Shown here piece by piece: positions 43,488 to 51,675 of a stretch of 64,000 nucleotides of DNA. A model generated the notes under the pieces. It ran no database searches. It saw only the letters and a list, made by a program, of their open reading frames with translations, and was not told where the DNA came from. The position numbers and the translations under genes were made by a program. Origin of the DNA: Mucilaginibacter sp. PAMB04168. GTDB taxonomy: Bacteria > Bacteroidota > Bacteroidia > Sphingobacteriales > Sphingobacteriaceae. Position 1 is the first letter of the stretch, and the number at the start of each line of letters is the position of its first letter. The stretch is taken from the NCBI RefSeq assembly GCF_039634365.2, contig NZ_CP155079.2, positions 1,922,001-1,986,000 of the forward strand. The letters are read 5' to 3'.

Positions 43488-46400
43488 ATGAAAAAAAAAT
43501 TACTCATTTTCTTATTTTTATATTCACTGTCAATAACGGCTGTCTTTGCACAAAGGACAGTAACCGGAAAGGTAACAGGAAGTGACGACGGCCTGCCATT
43601 GCCTGGCGTATCTATAAAAGTTGCCGGTGGCAGTGGTGGTACGCAAACCAACGCTCAGGGCGATTACACTATTAACCTGCCCGCAGGTTCATCAGCCTTA
43701 ATATTCACTTACGTAGGTTTTACTACTACTACAGTGCCGGTGGGCAGCCAAAGCGTATTAAATGTTAAGCTAACCTCTGATAGTAAAGCGCTTACCGAAG
43801 TAGTAGTAACCGGTTACGGTTTGCAGCAACGCAAACGCGATTTAACAGGAGCCAACTCGGTAGTGTCGGGCAAGGATATAGCTAACGTACCGGTACAAAG
43901 TTTTGATAACGCGTTGAACGGCCGTGCAGCTGGTGTGCAGGTTACATCAGCCAGCGGTATCCCTGGTGCCAACGTGTCTGTAAACATACGTGGTGTGAAC
44001 TCAATTAATGCAGGTACGCAGCCGCTATATATTATTGATGGTGTTGAAGTGGTAGCAGGCGATCAGACCCGTAATTTTCCAACATCTAACGCATTGGCCG
44101 GTATTAATCCTAATGATATTGAGTCGATCAATATTATGAAAGATGCCGCTGCTGCTGCCATTTATGGTGCGCAGGCTGCTAATGGTGTAGTAATTGTAAC
44201 CACTAAACGAGGTAAAGCCGGCCGTACTCAAATTGATTTCCGTGCTTATGGTGGCTATTCGGAAGTGGTGAGAAAACAGGAATTGCTAAACACTCCTGAG
44301 TTTATCCAATTGTCTCGTGAAGCGATAATAAATCGTTATGGTAGTATAGCTCTTGCACTGAGGCCAGCTAATCAAGGCGGTAACCCTGACGTTGTTAATT
44401 TGCTTAATTCATTTGGTGACCCAGTATCAGCTCCTACGTATGACTGGCAGGATGCAGTATTCAGGAAGGGAGGGGCACAAAATTATGACCTCAGCGCGAG
44501 CGGTGGTAACGAAAATACCAAATTTTTTGTATCAGGTTCTTATAACAAACAAATTGGTCAAACCATTGGCCAGGATTTTAGTCGTGGCTCTGTTCGTGTT
44601 AACCTGGATCAAAAGGTGAGCGAAAAAATTTCGTTTGGCAGCACAATTAATTTAGCTGCTTATACCCAAAATGGCACCCCGGGCGGTACTGGTTTTGCAA
44701 GCCCTAACCGTTCTGCTATGTTAATTCCGCCGTATGTGCCGATCTATAGAACCGATGGTACTTTTAATACTCCTATTCCAGGTGCGTACACCAACAACGT
44801 AGTACAAACTACAGCTTTTGACGTGTACCAAGCCAGAACTAAAAAGTTAACTGGTAACTTCAATGTAAATTATCAGATTGTAAAAGATCTCCGCTTTAGA
44901 TCCTCATACTCTATAGATTACACTAATATTGCTGAAGACCGTTTTCAGGATCCAAGAACACCTGATGGTTCACAGGTTAATGGGCGAGCTGCAGTGTATA
45001 ACACGTTTATTACCGACTTCAATACCGATCAAACCCTTAACTATAATCACTCGTTTGGTGGGCACAAGTTAGGTGTAATCGCAGGTGTCACCTATAAAAC
45101 TGAAGGTAATGAGGGTAATAGCGCCACAGGTACTGGTTTTCCAACTTATCAACTGCGTACGCTTAATTCTGCAGCAACACCCTCAGCCGTTGCTGCATTT
45201 TACACGGGATATAAACGTATTGGCTATTTCTCACGCGTTGATTATTCTTACAACGATAAGTACATTGCGTCAGCAACTGTTCGCCATGAAGGTTCTTCCC
45301 GTTTTGGTGTAAATAACAGGTACGGAACATTCCCTGCTGGATCAATTGGATGGCGTATTAACAAGGAATCGTTCTTAGAGAATGTTAATTGGATAGACGA
45401 TCTGAAACTAAGGGCCAGCTACGGTGTATTAGGTAATTCGGCAATAGGAGATTTTGATGCGCTTTCACAGTTCACTAGTAATGGAGGTGGCAGTTATGCG
45501 GGCGGTGCTGGTTTAACACCAGTTTTAGGAAACGACAATCTAACGTGGGAACAATCTCAAACTACAGATGTTGGCGTTGATTTCTCTTTCTTTAAAGGAA
45601 GATTAAGCGGCGGCGTTGGAGCTTTTATAAAAAATACATCAAAACTGTTGCTTAACCGAAGTTTACCCGTAAACGGTGGTTTTGCAACGTATAGAGACAA
45701 TATCGGTAAGCTGCGAAATGAAGGTTTAGAAATAGAGTTAAACACAACAAATATAGCCGGGAAGTTCCAGTGGACAACAACAGCAACTGCTACTTTCTTG
45801 AAGAGTAAACTGCTAGAACTGAATGATGGCTTACAGACACTTAGTAACACTTACTTTGTGGGAGAGCCGTTGCTAACCTTTAACACCTACCGTTATGCGG
45901 GTGTCAACCCTGCTGACGGTAACGCAATGTTTTACGACAGAAACGGCAATATCACTTACAATCCGACGACTGATGATCGCGTGAAAATAGGCAGTCAGCT
46001 TCCTAAGGGCTATGGTGGCTTAACAAACACCTTCACTTATAAAGGCATTTCGCTGTCTGCGTTTATACAGTATCAGTATGGTAATAAGATAAATAACGTT
46101 GATGCGCAATTTCTCAGACGTATGGGTAGCACGCTTGATCGTAATCAGGACAGGTCGGAGTTGCGCAGATGGCAGAAGCCGGGCGATATAACTGACACTC
46201 CGCGTCCTTATTATAACACTGGTGCACCAACAGGTAATCAGAACGGTGGTATCACCTATACATCTGTTTACAGTTTGGTAAACTCGCATATGATCGAAGA
46301 CGGTTCATACGTTCGCTTAAAAACTTTAAGCTTATCGTATAACCTACCCGTTAAGTTATTGCAAGGTACTTTCATAAGAAACGTACAAGTTTATGGGCAG

Positions 46401-46523
46401 GCCTATAACCTGGTTACCTTAACCAAATTTACAGGCACAGACCCAGAGGTGCAGGCAGCCAGTTATTCAGGAATTGTTCCCCAATACCGCACAATAACCT
46501 TCGGTGTGCAAGTTGGTTTATAA
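43488..46523 (+). CDS. SusC-type TonB-dependent transporter (PUL 2)
   Basis: Outer-membrane importer of 1011 residues. A signal (LLIFLFLYSLSITAVFAQ) is followed by the carboxypeptidase-regulatory-like domain (TVTGKVTGSDDGLPLPGVSI), the SusC plug start EVVVTGYGLQQRKRDLTGAN near residue 104, the plug motif YGAQAANGVVIVTTKRGKAG, and the beta-barrel to FGVQVGL. No STN domain is present. It forms a transport complex with the SusD gene 18 bases downstream. No carbohydrate-active enzyme lies in the operon, so the substrate may be a peptide, small oligosaccharide or a product made by enzymes encoded elsewhere. Confidence 0.95.
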   Translation: MKKKLLIFLFLYSLSITAVFAQRTVTGKVTGSDDGLPLPGVSIKVAGGSGGTQTNAQGDYTINLPAGSSALIFTYVGFTTTTVPVGSQSVLNVKLTSDSKALTEVVVTGYGLQQRKRDLTGANSVVSGKDIANVPVQSFDNALNGRAAGVQVTSASGIPGANVSVNIRGVNSINAGTQPLYIIDGVEVVAGDQTRNFPTSNALAGINPNDIESINIMKDAAAAAIYGAQAANGVVIVTTKRGKAGRTQIDFRAYGGYSEVVRKQELLNTPEFIQLSREAIINRYGSIALALRPANQGGNPDVVNLLNSFGDPVSAPTYDWQDAVFRKGGAQNYDLSASGGNENTKFFVSGSYNKQIGQTIGQDFSRGSVRVNLDQKVSEKISFGSTINLAAYTQNGTPGGTGFASPNRSAMLIPPYVPIYRTDGTFNTPIPGAYTNNVVQTTAFDVYQARTKKLTGNFNVNYQIVKDLRFRSSYSIDYTNIAEDRFQDPRTPDGSQVNGRAAVYNTFITDFNTDQTLNYNHSFGGHKLGVIAGVTYKTEGNEGNSATGTGFPTYQLRTLNSAATPSAVAAFYTGYKRIGYFSRVDYSYNDKYIASATVRHEGSSRFGVNNRYGTFPAGSIGWRINKESFLENVNWIDDLKLRASYGVLGNSAIGDFDALSQFTSNGGGSYAGGAGLTPVLGNDNLTWEQSQTTDVGVDFSFFKGRLSGGVGAFIKNTSKLLLNRSLPVNGGFATYRDNIGKLRNEGLEIELNTTNIAGKFQWTTTATATFLKSKLLELNDGLQTLSNTYFVGEPLLTFNTYRYAGVNPADGNAMFYDRNGNITYNPTTDDRVKIGSQLPKGYGGLTNTFTYKGISLSAFIQYQYGNKINNVDAQFLRRMGSTLDRNQDRSELRRWQKPGDITDTPRPYYNTGAPTGNQNGGITYTSVYSLVNSHMIEDGSYVRLKTLSLSYNLPVKLLQGTFIRNVQVYGQAYNLVTLTKFTGTDPEVQAASYSGIVPQYRTITFGVQVGL

Positions 46524-46541
46524 TGTTAACTAGTAAGAAAG

Positions 46542-47963
46542 ATGAAAAAGAATATAATTTTATTACTTGCAGGATGTGTAATTGGCACGTCCTCATGCAA
46601 AAAAATACTGAATGTTGAGCCGCGTCAATCAATCTCATCGGATGTTGCTTTGAGCAGTGCAACTGGTATCCGCGGATTGTTAAACAATGCTTATTCAAGT
46701 TTATATCAGTCAGGCTTGTTTGGCCGCGATTTGATTGTACAATCTGAAGTGTTGTCAGACAACTGCCGTATTGCTACTTCCAACTCTAACCGTTTCGTTA
46801 ATGAGGCTAATAATCAGCCGCGAGCTCATTTCGATGACTACACTACCATATACCCAATTATCAATAAAACCAACTTGATTGTTGATTACATTGATAATGT
46901 AGGTGATGCAACAGCTGCTCAGAAAGCATCAATCAAGGGACAAGCTTTATTTCTAAGAGCCTTACTTTATTTCACTTTGGTTAATGAGTACGCCTATAAT
47001 CCTAAGCAAGTTGTAAACGGTTTTGATTTGGGGGTGCCGTTAACATTAAAAGGTGTATCAACCGTGAGCCAAATTGAAGCCTTGCCCCGTGCAAAAAGCA
47101 GTCAGGTTTATGATCAGGTTAAAGCTGACTTGACACTAGCTGTAACGTTGCTAACTAACCCGGCAGGCGCCTCTCAGGTATATGCATCAAAAGGTGGCGC
47201 GCAGGCGTTATTGTCAAGAGTGAGCTTATATAACCAGGAGTACCAGGCTACCATAGATAACGCTACAGCGGCTATTAATTCAAATGTAGCAACATTTGTA
47301 GCAAATGCTACGGCTGCCGACTATCGGTCCATTTTCAACAAGAAGGTGAGCCCGGAGTCGTTATTTGAGATTAATATTGATATTTCTGAAAGTAACGGTA
47401 CAAATTCTATACAAAACATTTATCAAAGATTAGATAATGATCCTGCAAAATCGGGTTATGGAGATGTGGTGCCGAGTGCCAATCTTTTGGCTGCGTATGA
47501 ACCCGGCGATTTACGCAAGGACGCTGTATTAGTACCGGTTAACAAGCAAGGCGAGTCGGTATTCTGGATTCAAAAATATCCGGGTTCAGGCGGTCAGTTT
47601 GGCGTTGACAATATTCGTGTCATCCGTATATCTGAAATGTATCTGAACCGTGCTGAAGCTTACGCACGCTTGGGCGGTGCAGGTAACGAAGACTTGGCCC
47701 GTGCAGACGTCAACAAAATACGTGCAAGAGCCGGTTTGCCTGCAACAGCAGCAACCGGCACTGCCTTAATTGATGTGATTTTAAAAGAGAGAAGGGTAGA
47801 GCTTGCTTATGAAGGCCACCGTTGGTTTGATTTAACACGCCTGGGCATGAATATCGTTAAAGATAACGGTACGCTGCTTTATACCGATTTTAAAATTCTT
47901 CCCCCAATTCCAATCGGCGAGTTAGACATCAACCCTAATTTGGTTAGAAACCCTGGTTATTAA
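46542..47963 (+). CDS. SusD/RagB-type surface lipoprotein (PUL 2)
   Basis: Predicted 473-residue lipoprotein. Signal MKKNIILLLAGCVIGTSSC gives the lipid anchor at Cys19, followed by KKILNVEPRQSISSDVAL. Family markers are IKGQALFLRALLYFTLVNEY near residue 130, RVIRISEMYLNRAEAYARLG, KERRVELAYEGHRWFDLTRL and the terminal LDINPNLVRNPGY. Operon partner of the SusC gene before it. Confidence 0.95.
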   Translation: MKKNIILLLAGCVIGTSSCKKILNVEPRQSISSDVALSSATGIRGLLNNAYSSLYQSGLFGRDLIVQSEVLSDNCRIATSNSNRFVNEANNQPRAHFDDYTTIYPIINKTNLIVDYIDNVGDATAAQKASIKGQALFLRALLYFTLVNEYAYNPKQVVNGFDLGVPLTLKGVSTVSQIEALPRAKSSQVYDQVKADLTLAVTLLTNPAGASQVYASKGGAQALLSRVSLYNQEYQATIDNATAAINSNVATFVANATAADYRSIFNKKVSPESLFEINIDISESNGTNSIQNIYQRLDNDPAKSGYGDVVPSANLLAAYEPGDLRKDAVLVPVNKQGESVFWIQKYPGSGGQFGVDNIRVIRISEMYLNRAEAYARLGGAGNEDLARADVNKIRARAGLPATAATGTALIDVILKERRVELAYEGHRWFDLTRLGMNIVKDNGTLLYTDFKILPPIPIGELDINPNLVRNPGY

Positions 47964-47976
47964 TTAAACGATTACA

Positions 47977-48429
47977 ATGAAAAAGAATATAATATTTGCA
48001 TGTTTAGCATTTGCCGTTTTTGTAATAACGGCATGCAAAAAAGAGTATGATACCTACGAAGGCTCATCGGTAGTGGAATTTTCTCCAGCTGTTAAAAGTC
48101 GCTCGCAAGGTACCGTTGCTACACCCGGTTATGATAGCGTAAAGGTACAGTTGGTTGGCCCCCAGCGCAGCACCGCTGCCGAACTGAATTACACAGTTGA
48201 TGCAAGCAGTACAGCCGTTGCGGGTACGCACTACACTATTGCTAATACCGGTAAACTAACGCTGCCGGCTAACAGCAGCTTTGGATGGATACGTGTTAAC
48301 CTGATTCCGGGTAGCATACCTACCAACAGTACTGCTAACCAGCGGAAACTAGTGCTAAAACTCGATGGAAACAGCGAGTTGCCGGCCAGTGTTAATTATC
48401 GCACATATACGCTTACTATTACTTTTTAA
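47977..48429 (+). CDS. Small PUL 2 surface lipoprotein, Calx-beta-like
   Basis: Predicted 150-residue lipoprotein at the SusE position. Signal MKKNIIFACLAFAVFVITAC anchors at Cys20. The mature part reads as a single beta sandwich: EYDTYEGSSVVEFSPAV, YDSVKVQLVGPQRSTAAELN, STAVAGTHYTIANTGKLTLP and LKLDGNSELPASVNYRTYTL. The phrase GTHYTI followed by a conserved G/P loop resembles Calx-beta or DUF4843-type modules of Bacteroidota lipoproteins; the exact family is uncertain. It lies 13 bases after SusD and is closed by a terminator. Confidence 0.7.
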   Translation: MKKNIIFACLAFAVFVITACKKEYDTYEGSSVVEFSPAVKSRSQGTVATPGYDSVKVQLVGPQRSTAAELNYTVDASSTAVAGTHYTIANTGKLTLPANSSFGWIRVNLIPGSIPTNSTANQRKLVLKLDGNSELPASVNYRTYTLTITF

Positions 48430-48446
48430 TAGTTAAGCTGTTGTCG

Positions 48447-48484
48447 AAAGTCCTGGTTGCTGTAAGCAATCAGGACTTTTTTAT
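48447..48484 (+). terminator. Terminator of the PUL 2 operon
   Basis: AAAGTCCTGGTTGC (48447-48460) pairs with GCAATCAGGACTTT (48466-48479) with one G:U pair, followed by a T run. Confidence 0.85.
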
Positions 48485-48618
48485 AAGAAAAAACTAAATA
48501 CTTAGGTGATTTTCACACATTGTAGCAATCAGGTGCCGGTTACCTTTACATCAACCAAGTAAGTAAAGTTTTCTTCATTCATATTTGGTCAGTTAATGAA
48601 ATAGTTTATTAAAAATTT

Positions 48619-48650
48619 AAAAGTCGTTTACGCGAGGTAGGCGACTTTTT
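48619..48650 (+). terminator. Orphan terminator-like hairpin
   Basis: AAAAGTCG (48619-48626) pairs with CGACTTTT (48642-48649) and a T run follows. No gene lies between it and the PUL 2 terminator, so it either belongs to an unseen small RNA within about 48490-48650 or is a chance hairpin. Confidence 0.4.
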
Positions 48651-48760
48651 CCATTTACCGAAGTTTTGAAAAAGTTAGTTTGGGGTTTAATTTTAAGTTT
48701 TTGCAATTAAAATGTAACGTTTTAAAATAAAGGCGGTCTTATAGTTAAAAAAAGAGAACT

Positions 48761-48919
48761 ATGAGAGCTTTAATGATTTTAGCGGTAGCTGGGGGATTGT
48801 ATGCATCGGAGGGTAGTACAGTTAAAAAAACGTATAAAAGCCATTCCGTATACAAAGTACATCACAAATGTAAGCTGGTAAAAGCTAAATGCAGGCCGGT
48901 TAGCCCCGCCCATAGCTAA
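48761..48919 (+). CDS. Small secreted cationic His/Lys/Cys peptide (52 aa)
   Basis: A 52-residue frame begins with a short hydrophobic signal (MRALMILAVAGGLYASEGST) and continues with a basic, His- and Tyr-rich part (VKKTYKSHSVYKVHHKCKLV) ending KAKCRPVSPAHS. The mature part would carry about ten Lys/Arg, four His and two Cys and no acidic residue. It is an independent unit: it lies between two terminators and has its own upstream space. No family is recognised. Metal binding or an antimicrobial role are only ideas from composition. Confidence 0.5.
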   Translation: MRALMILAVAGGLYASEGSTVKKTYKSHSVYKVHHKCKLVKAKCRPVSPAHS

Positions 48920-48963
48920 ACAGCATTTTATATACAGATATTCAACCATTCCTTCACTTTCAC

Positions 48964-49002
48964 AAAAGAGAGAGCCCTTAATCAGCAAGGGCTCTCTCTT
49001 TT
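48964..49002 (+). terminator. Terminator after the small cationic peptide gene
   Basis: AAAAGAGAGAGCCCTT (48964-48979) pairs perfectly with AAGGGCTCTCTCTTTT (48987-49002). Its presence supports the small gene upstream as a real transcription unit. Confidence 0.85.
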
Positions 49003-49065
49003 GCTTTAGGCCGATGCAAACATCTGGTTACCGGGCTTGTTCAACACTAAAAAGCTCTGATATAT

Positions 49066-49845
49066 ATGAAAAGTAAAGCCAGTATTAAAGGTCACCCGCT
49101 ACATCCCATACTTATTCCGTTTCCTATTGCTTTTTTGATCGGTACTTTCGTTTTTGATTTGCTACATGTAATAAACCGCAACGAAAGTTACTGGCAAACG
49201 GCTGGGTACCTGGAAATAGCTGGTATAGTTACAGCATTAGCGGCTGCCGTGCCAGGTGCTGTGGATTATTTTACTATTGTGCCACCGCAAAGCTCAGGTA
49301 AGAAGCGGGCAACGCAACATGCCTTAGTTAATGTGGGCATGGTGTTGGTTTTTATTATTGCTCTTTTTTTAAGAGATAAGGCAAGCAACATTGTTATTTT
49401 AGGTTTAAAAGGCCTAGGTGTAATTATGTTATTTGTATCGGGCTGGTTGGGTGGTACGCTGGTTTACCGCAACCAGATAGGGGTAGACCCACGCTATGCC
49501 AACGCCGGTAAATGGATAGAAGCTCACTTTAACCAAACGAGCGGCAGCATTGAAGTGGCAACGAGCAACGAACTTGAAACTGATCAGATGAAATTGCTGC
49601 ATGTAGGCAATAAGCGAATTGTACTGGCCAAAACCGAAAGTGAGTACCTAGCTTTTGATGATCGCTGCACGCACAAAGGTGGCTCCCTGGCTGGAGGCAT
49701 GATGATTTGCGGAACGGTACAGTGCCCGTGGCACGGTTCGCAATTTGACTGCAAAACCGGCCTTGTAAAAGCCGGCCCTGCAACCGAGAAGATAGCCACT
49801 TATCCCGTAACTGAAACCAACGGCAAAGTCTATTTAAGTTTATAG
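49066..49845 (+). CDS. DUF2231 membrane domain fused to Rieske [2Fe-2S] domain
   Basis: Predicted 259-residue membrane redox protein. The first half (about 8-145) is a DUF2231-type four-helix membrane domain, beginning IKGHPLHPILIPFPIAFLIG with the conserved His-Pro-x-His-Pro pattern. The second half (about 165-258) is a soluble Rieske domain with cluster ligands in CTHKGGSLAGG and CPWHGSQFD. The joined domains suggest electron transfer to or from a membrane partner. No oxidase or oxygenase gene is adjacent. Confidence 0.88.
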   Translation: MKSKASIKGHPLHPILIPFPIAFLIGTFVFDLLHVINRNESYWQTAGYLEIAGIVTALAAAVPGAVDYFTIVPPQSSGKKRATQHALVNVGMVLVFIIALFLRDKASNIVILGLKGLGVIMLFVSGWLGGTLVYRNQIGVDPRYANAGKWIEAHFNQTSGSIEVATSNELETDQMKLLHVGNKRIVLAKTESEYLAFDDRCTHKGGSLAGGMMICGTVQCPWHGSQFDCKTGLVKAGPATEKIATYPVTETNGKVYLSL

Positions 49846-49875
49846 AAATAGCAGGCACTCATAAGAACTGATTTC

Positions 49876-50256
49876 TTAGGTTGCTATAATGGGCGGGATA
49901 TCTTCCGGGTCCAAATAAATTAATTTTCCTTTCGCTCGTCCGGTGCTAACCATTTCATCGGCCCCGGCAGATGGTCCGCCAATGCGTAGTATGGCATCGC
50001 AGTGGTCTATTAGCTGTACAGCTACAGGATGAAATATCTCATTGAAAATAGCATCACCGGTTTGTTTTGATCCGGCAGCTTCAATAAGTGGCAGTGCAAA
50101 CCACTCGCCAAGCACAGGCAAATGCCCCATCCGGTAAATTTTAAGCGCTGTATCTGTCATTGCCCTCACATTGGCGGCAATAAGGGCAGGATCATCATGG
50201 GTGCCGGAGCGGTAAGGGCCTGCAACCAATATCATTAAAGATTGGTTATTTGTCAT
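49876..50256 (-). CDS. DUF4406-type protein, nucleoside deoxyribosyltransferase-like
   Basis: Predicted 126-residue soluble protein. It starts with the family pattern LMILVAGPYRSGTHDDPALI followed by AANVRAMTDTALKIYRMGHL, then VLGEWFALPL, HCDAILRIGGPSAGADEMV and GKLIYLDPEDIP. The Rossmann-like layout resembles nucleoside 2-deoxyribosyltransferases. Function unknown. It is the last gene of a minus-strand row that starts with the HipA-like kinase. Confidence 0.7.
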   Translation of the reverse strand: MTNNQSLMILVAGPYRSGTHDDPALIAANVRAMTDTALKIYRMGHLPVLGEWFALPLIEAAGSKQTGDAIFNEIFHPVAVQLIDHCDAILRIGGPSAGADEMVSTGRAKGKLIYLDPEDIPPIIAT

Positions 50257-50291
50257 GAAAACTGTGAAAAGGTTAGGAGGAAAATAAGCTG

Positions 50292-50702
50292 TTATTGTTT
50301 GGTTAACCGGTAAATATCACTCTCGTTACCATAATTCTTAGTTATTTTAAGTTCATTGCCCGTTTGGCTAAACTCGTACTCGCCCGACAGGATAAGTGTC
50401 CAGTTAAAATTTGCTGTGAATGCACAGTTGTTTTCGAAATTGATTTTATTTCTGGTAAAAGTGTAGGTGCCATTGCATAGGGCAGGGTAATTAGCTATAT
50501 CGCTCTGGCCGGTCCACTTGCCGGTATTTAGGGTAAGCGTAACGTTGGCAGTTTTGTTGTCAAGAGCAGGTCCAACACGCTGGTAGGTGCCTTTGTAATT
50601 GCCCTCTAATTGAGGTGTCTTAACTTGGCTTTTTTTGCAGGCTACTGCAGTTAAAAGGATTAGTGCAACAATGGCGGTAATAAGATTGAATCTTTTCATC
50701 AA
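50292..50702 (-). CDS. Small hypothetical lipoprotein, lipocalin-like
   Basis: Predicted 136-residue lipoprotein (or 135 from the second Met). Signal MKRFNLITAIVALILLTAVA is followed by the lipid-anchor Cys and KKS. The mature part looks like a small beta barrel: LEGNYKGTYQRVGP, ANVTLTLNTGKWTGQS, NGTYTFTRNKINFENNCAF, and NWTLILSGEYEFSQTGNELK. The GxYxGTY opening resembles lipocalin-like Bacteroidota lipoproteins. No specific family is assigned. Confidence 0.65.
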   Translation of the reverse strand: MMKRFNLITAIVALILLTAVACKKSQVKTPQLEGNYKGTYQRVGPALDNKTANVTLTLNTGKWTGQSDIANYPALCNGTYTFTRNKINFENNCAFTANFNWTLILSGEYEFSQTGNELKITKNYGNESDIYRLTKQ

Positions 50703-50761
50703 GATATGGTTTACAACTTATACGTCAGGCGAGGCTCGTGTGCTACAATCCAAGTGAACAA

Positions 50762-51277
50762 TTATTCACTTTTTTCTTCACTTTCAGCTACACGTACTTT
50801 ATCGCCCACGGTAATTGCACCGCCTTTTACAATGCGCGCTGTAATGCCGCCATGTCCTCGCACCGCATTGTAACCGCCCGGGCCTAATGTCTCTTCCATG
50901 CGCGAACAGGGATGGCATTCGCCGGTGTATTCCAGCAACACCGAACCTATCCAGAATTTACGGTCTTTAAGCGCATGCAGGTTGATACCTTTAACCACAA
51001 TGTTGCGGCGTAAATCGCCGGGCGTTAAATCTGGTTTCTGCATTACCGATGCAATCAAATCCAGGTGTTCCTGTTGTATGAGCGTAAGCTGCCGCTTGCT
51101 GGTAGGCGAGCCCGAAAAATGATCGCCGGCCAAACCTTTCAAGGTGATGGCATCCACCTCATTGAGTGATAGCAGAGGCGCTTTGCGTTTGGGCCTTATG
51201 CCAATCCAGGTTACCATGCCTTGTTGTGGCATGGTATTCATCAGTTTTTGCAATGGCGAATTAGCTGATAATTTCAT
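50762..51277 (-). CDS. MOSC-domain protein
   Basis: Predicted 171-residue protein of the MOSC superfamily, related to the molybdenum cofactor sulfurase C-terminal domain. Motifs: GMVTWIGIRPKRKAPLLSL, LKGLAGDHFSGSPTSKRQLT, TPGDLRRNIVVKGINL, the Cys motif TGECHPCSRMEE, and GITARIVKGGAITVGD. The Cys residues are the expected sulfur or Mo ligand site. The ATG at 51277 is preferred over a GTG two codons upstream. It starts 14 bases after the DUF3037 gene stop and may be co-transcribed with it. Confidence 0.88.
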   Translation of the reverse strand: MKLSANSPLQKLMNTMPQQGMVTWIGIRPKRKAPLLSLNEVDAITLKGLAGDHFSGSPTSKRQLTLIQQEHLDLIASVMQKPDLTPGDLRRNIVVKGINLHALKDRKFWIGSVLLEYTGECHPCSRMEETLGPGGYNAVRGHGGITARIVKGGAITVGDKVRVAESEEKSE

Positions 51278-51291
51278 AGACACCTATTTAG

Positions 51292-51675
51292 TTACAATAC
51301 CAGTTGTACGTGTAATTTCTGCAGCGTTACCAATGCATCTGCACAAAAACCAGGGTGCACTTTTGAGGCCTGCACTACCGTGCTCCGTGTAGCCGTGAGC
51401 CACCTGAACCTGGATGCCGCATCCAGCTTGCCAATAGCGCCGCTTTGCGGGCTGCCCAGGCAAATTTGCTCAAAGGCATGTAAATTTTGCTGTAAATCAT
51501 CAACATCTAACTGCTTGCAAAAAGCCTGCAGGCGCTCACAATCCACAGTGATGATACACCTTAAAAACTTTAGTTTGGCACAATATAGAATTACGCCAAC
51601 GTTCAAAAATTCCTCGCGCTCAACCCTGGGCACAACGCGTATTACGGCGTACTCAAATAAGTGTTGCTCTGGCAT
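51292..51675 (-). CDS. DUF3037 protein, partner of HipA-like kinase
   Basis: Predicted 127-residue protein. Family markers are LFEYAVIRVVPRVEREEFLN followed by VGVILYC, and DVDDLQQNLHAFEQICLGSP. DUF3037 genes are typically paired with HipA-like kinase genes, as here: its start overlaps the end of the kinase gene by 23 bases. The molecular role is not known to me; a toxin/antitoxin-like relation is possible. Confidence 0.82.
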   Translation of the reverse strand: MPEQHLFEYAVIRVVPRVEREEFLNVGVILYCAKLKFLRCIITVDCERLQAFCKQLDVDDLQQNLHAFEQICLGSPQSGAIGKLDAASRFRWLTATRSTVVQASKVHPGFCADALVTLQKLHVQLVL

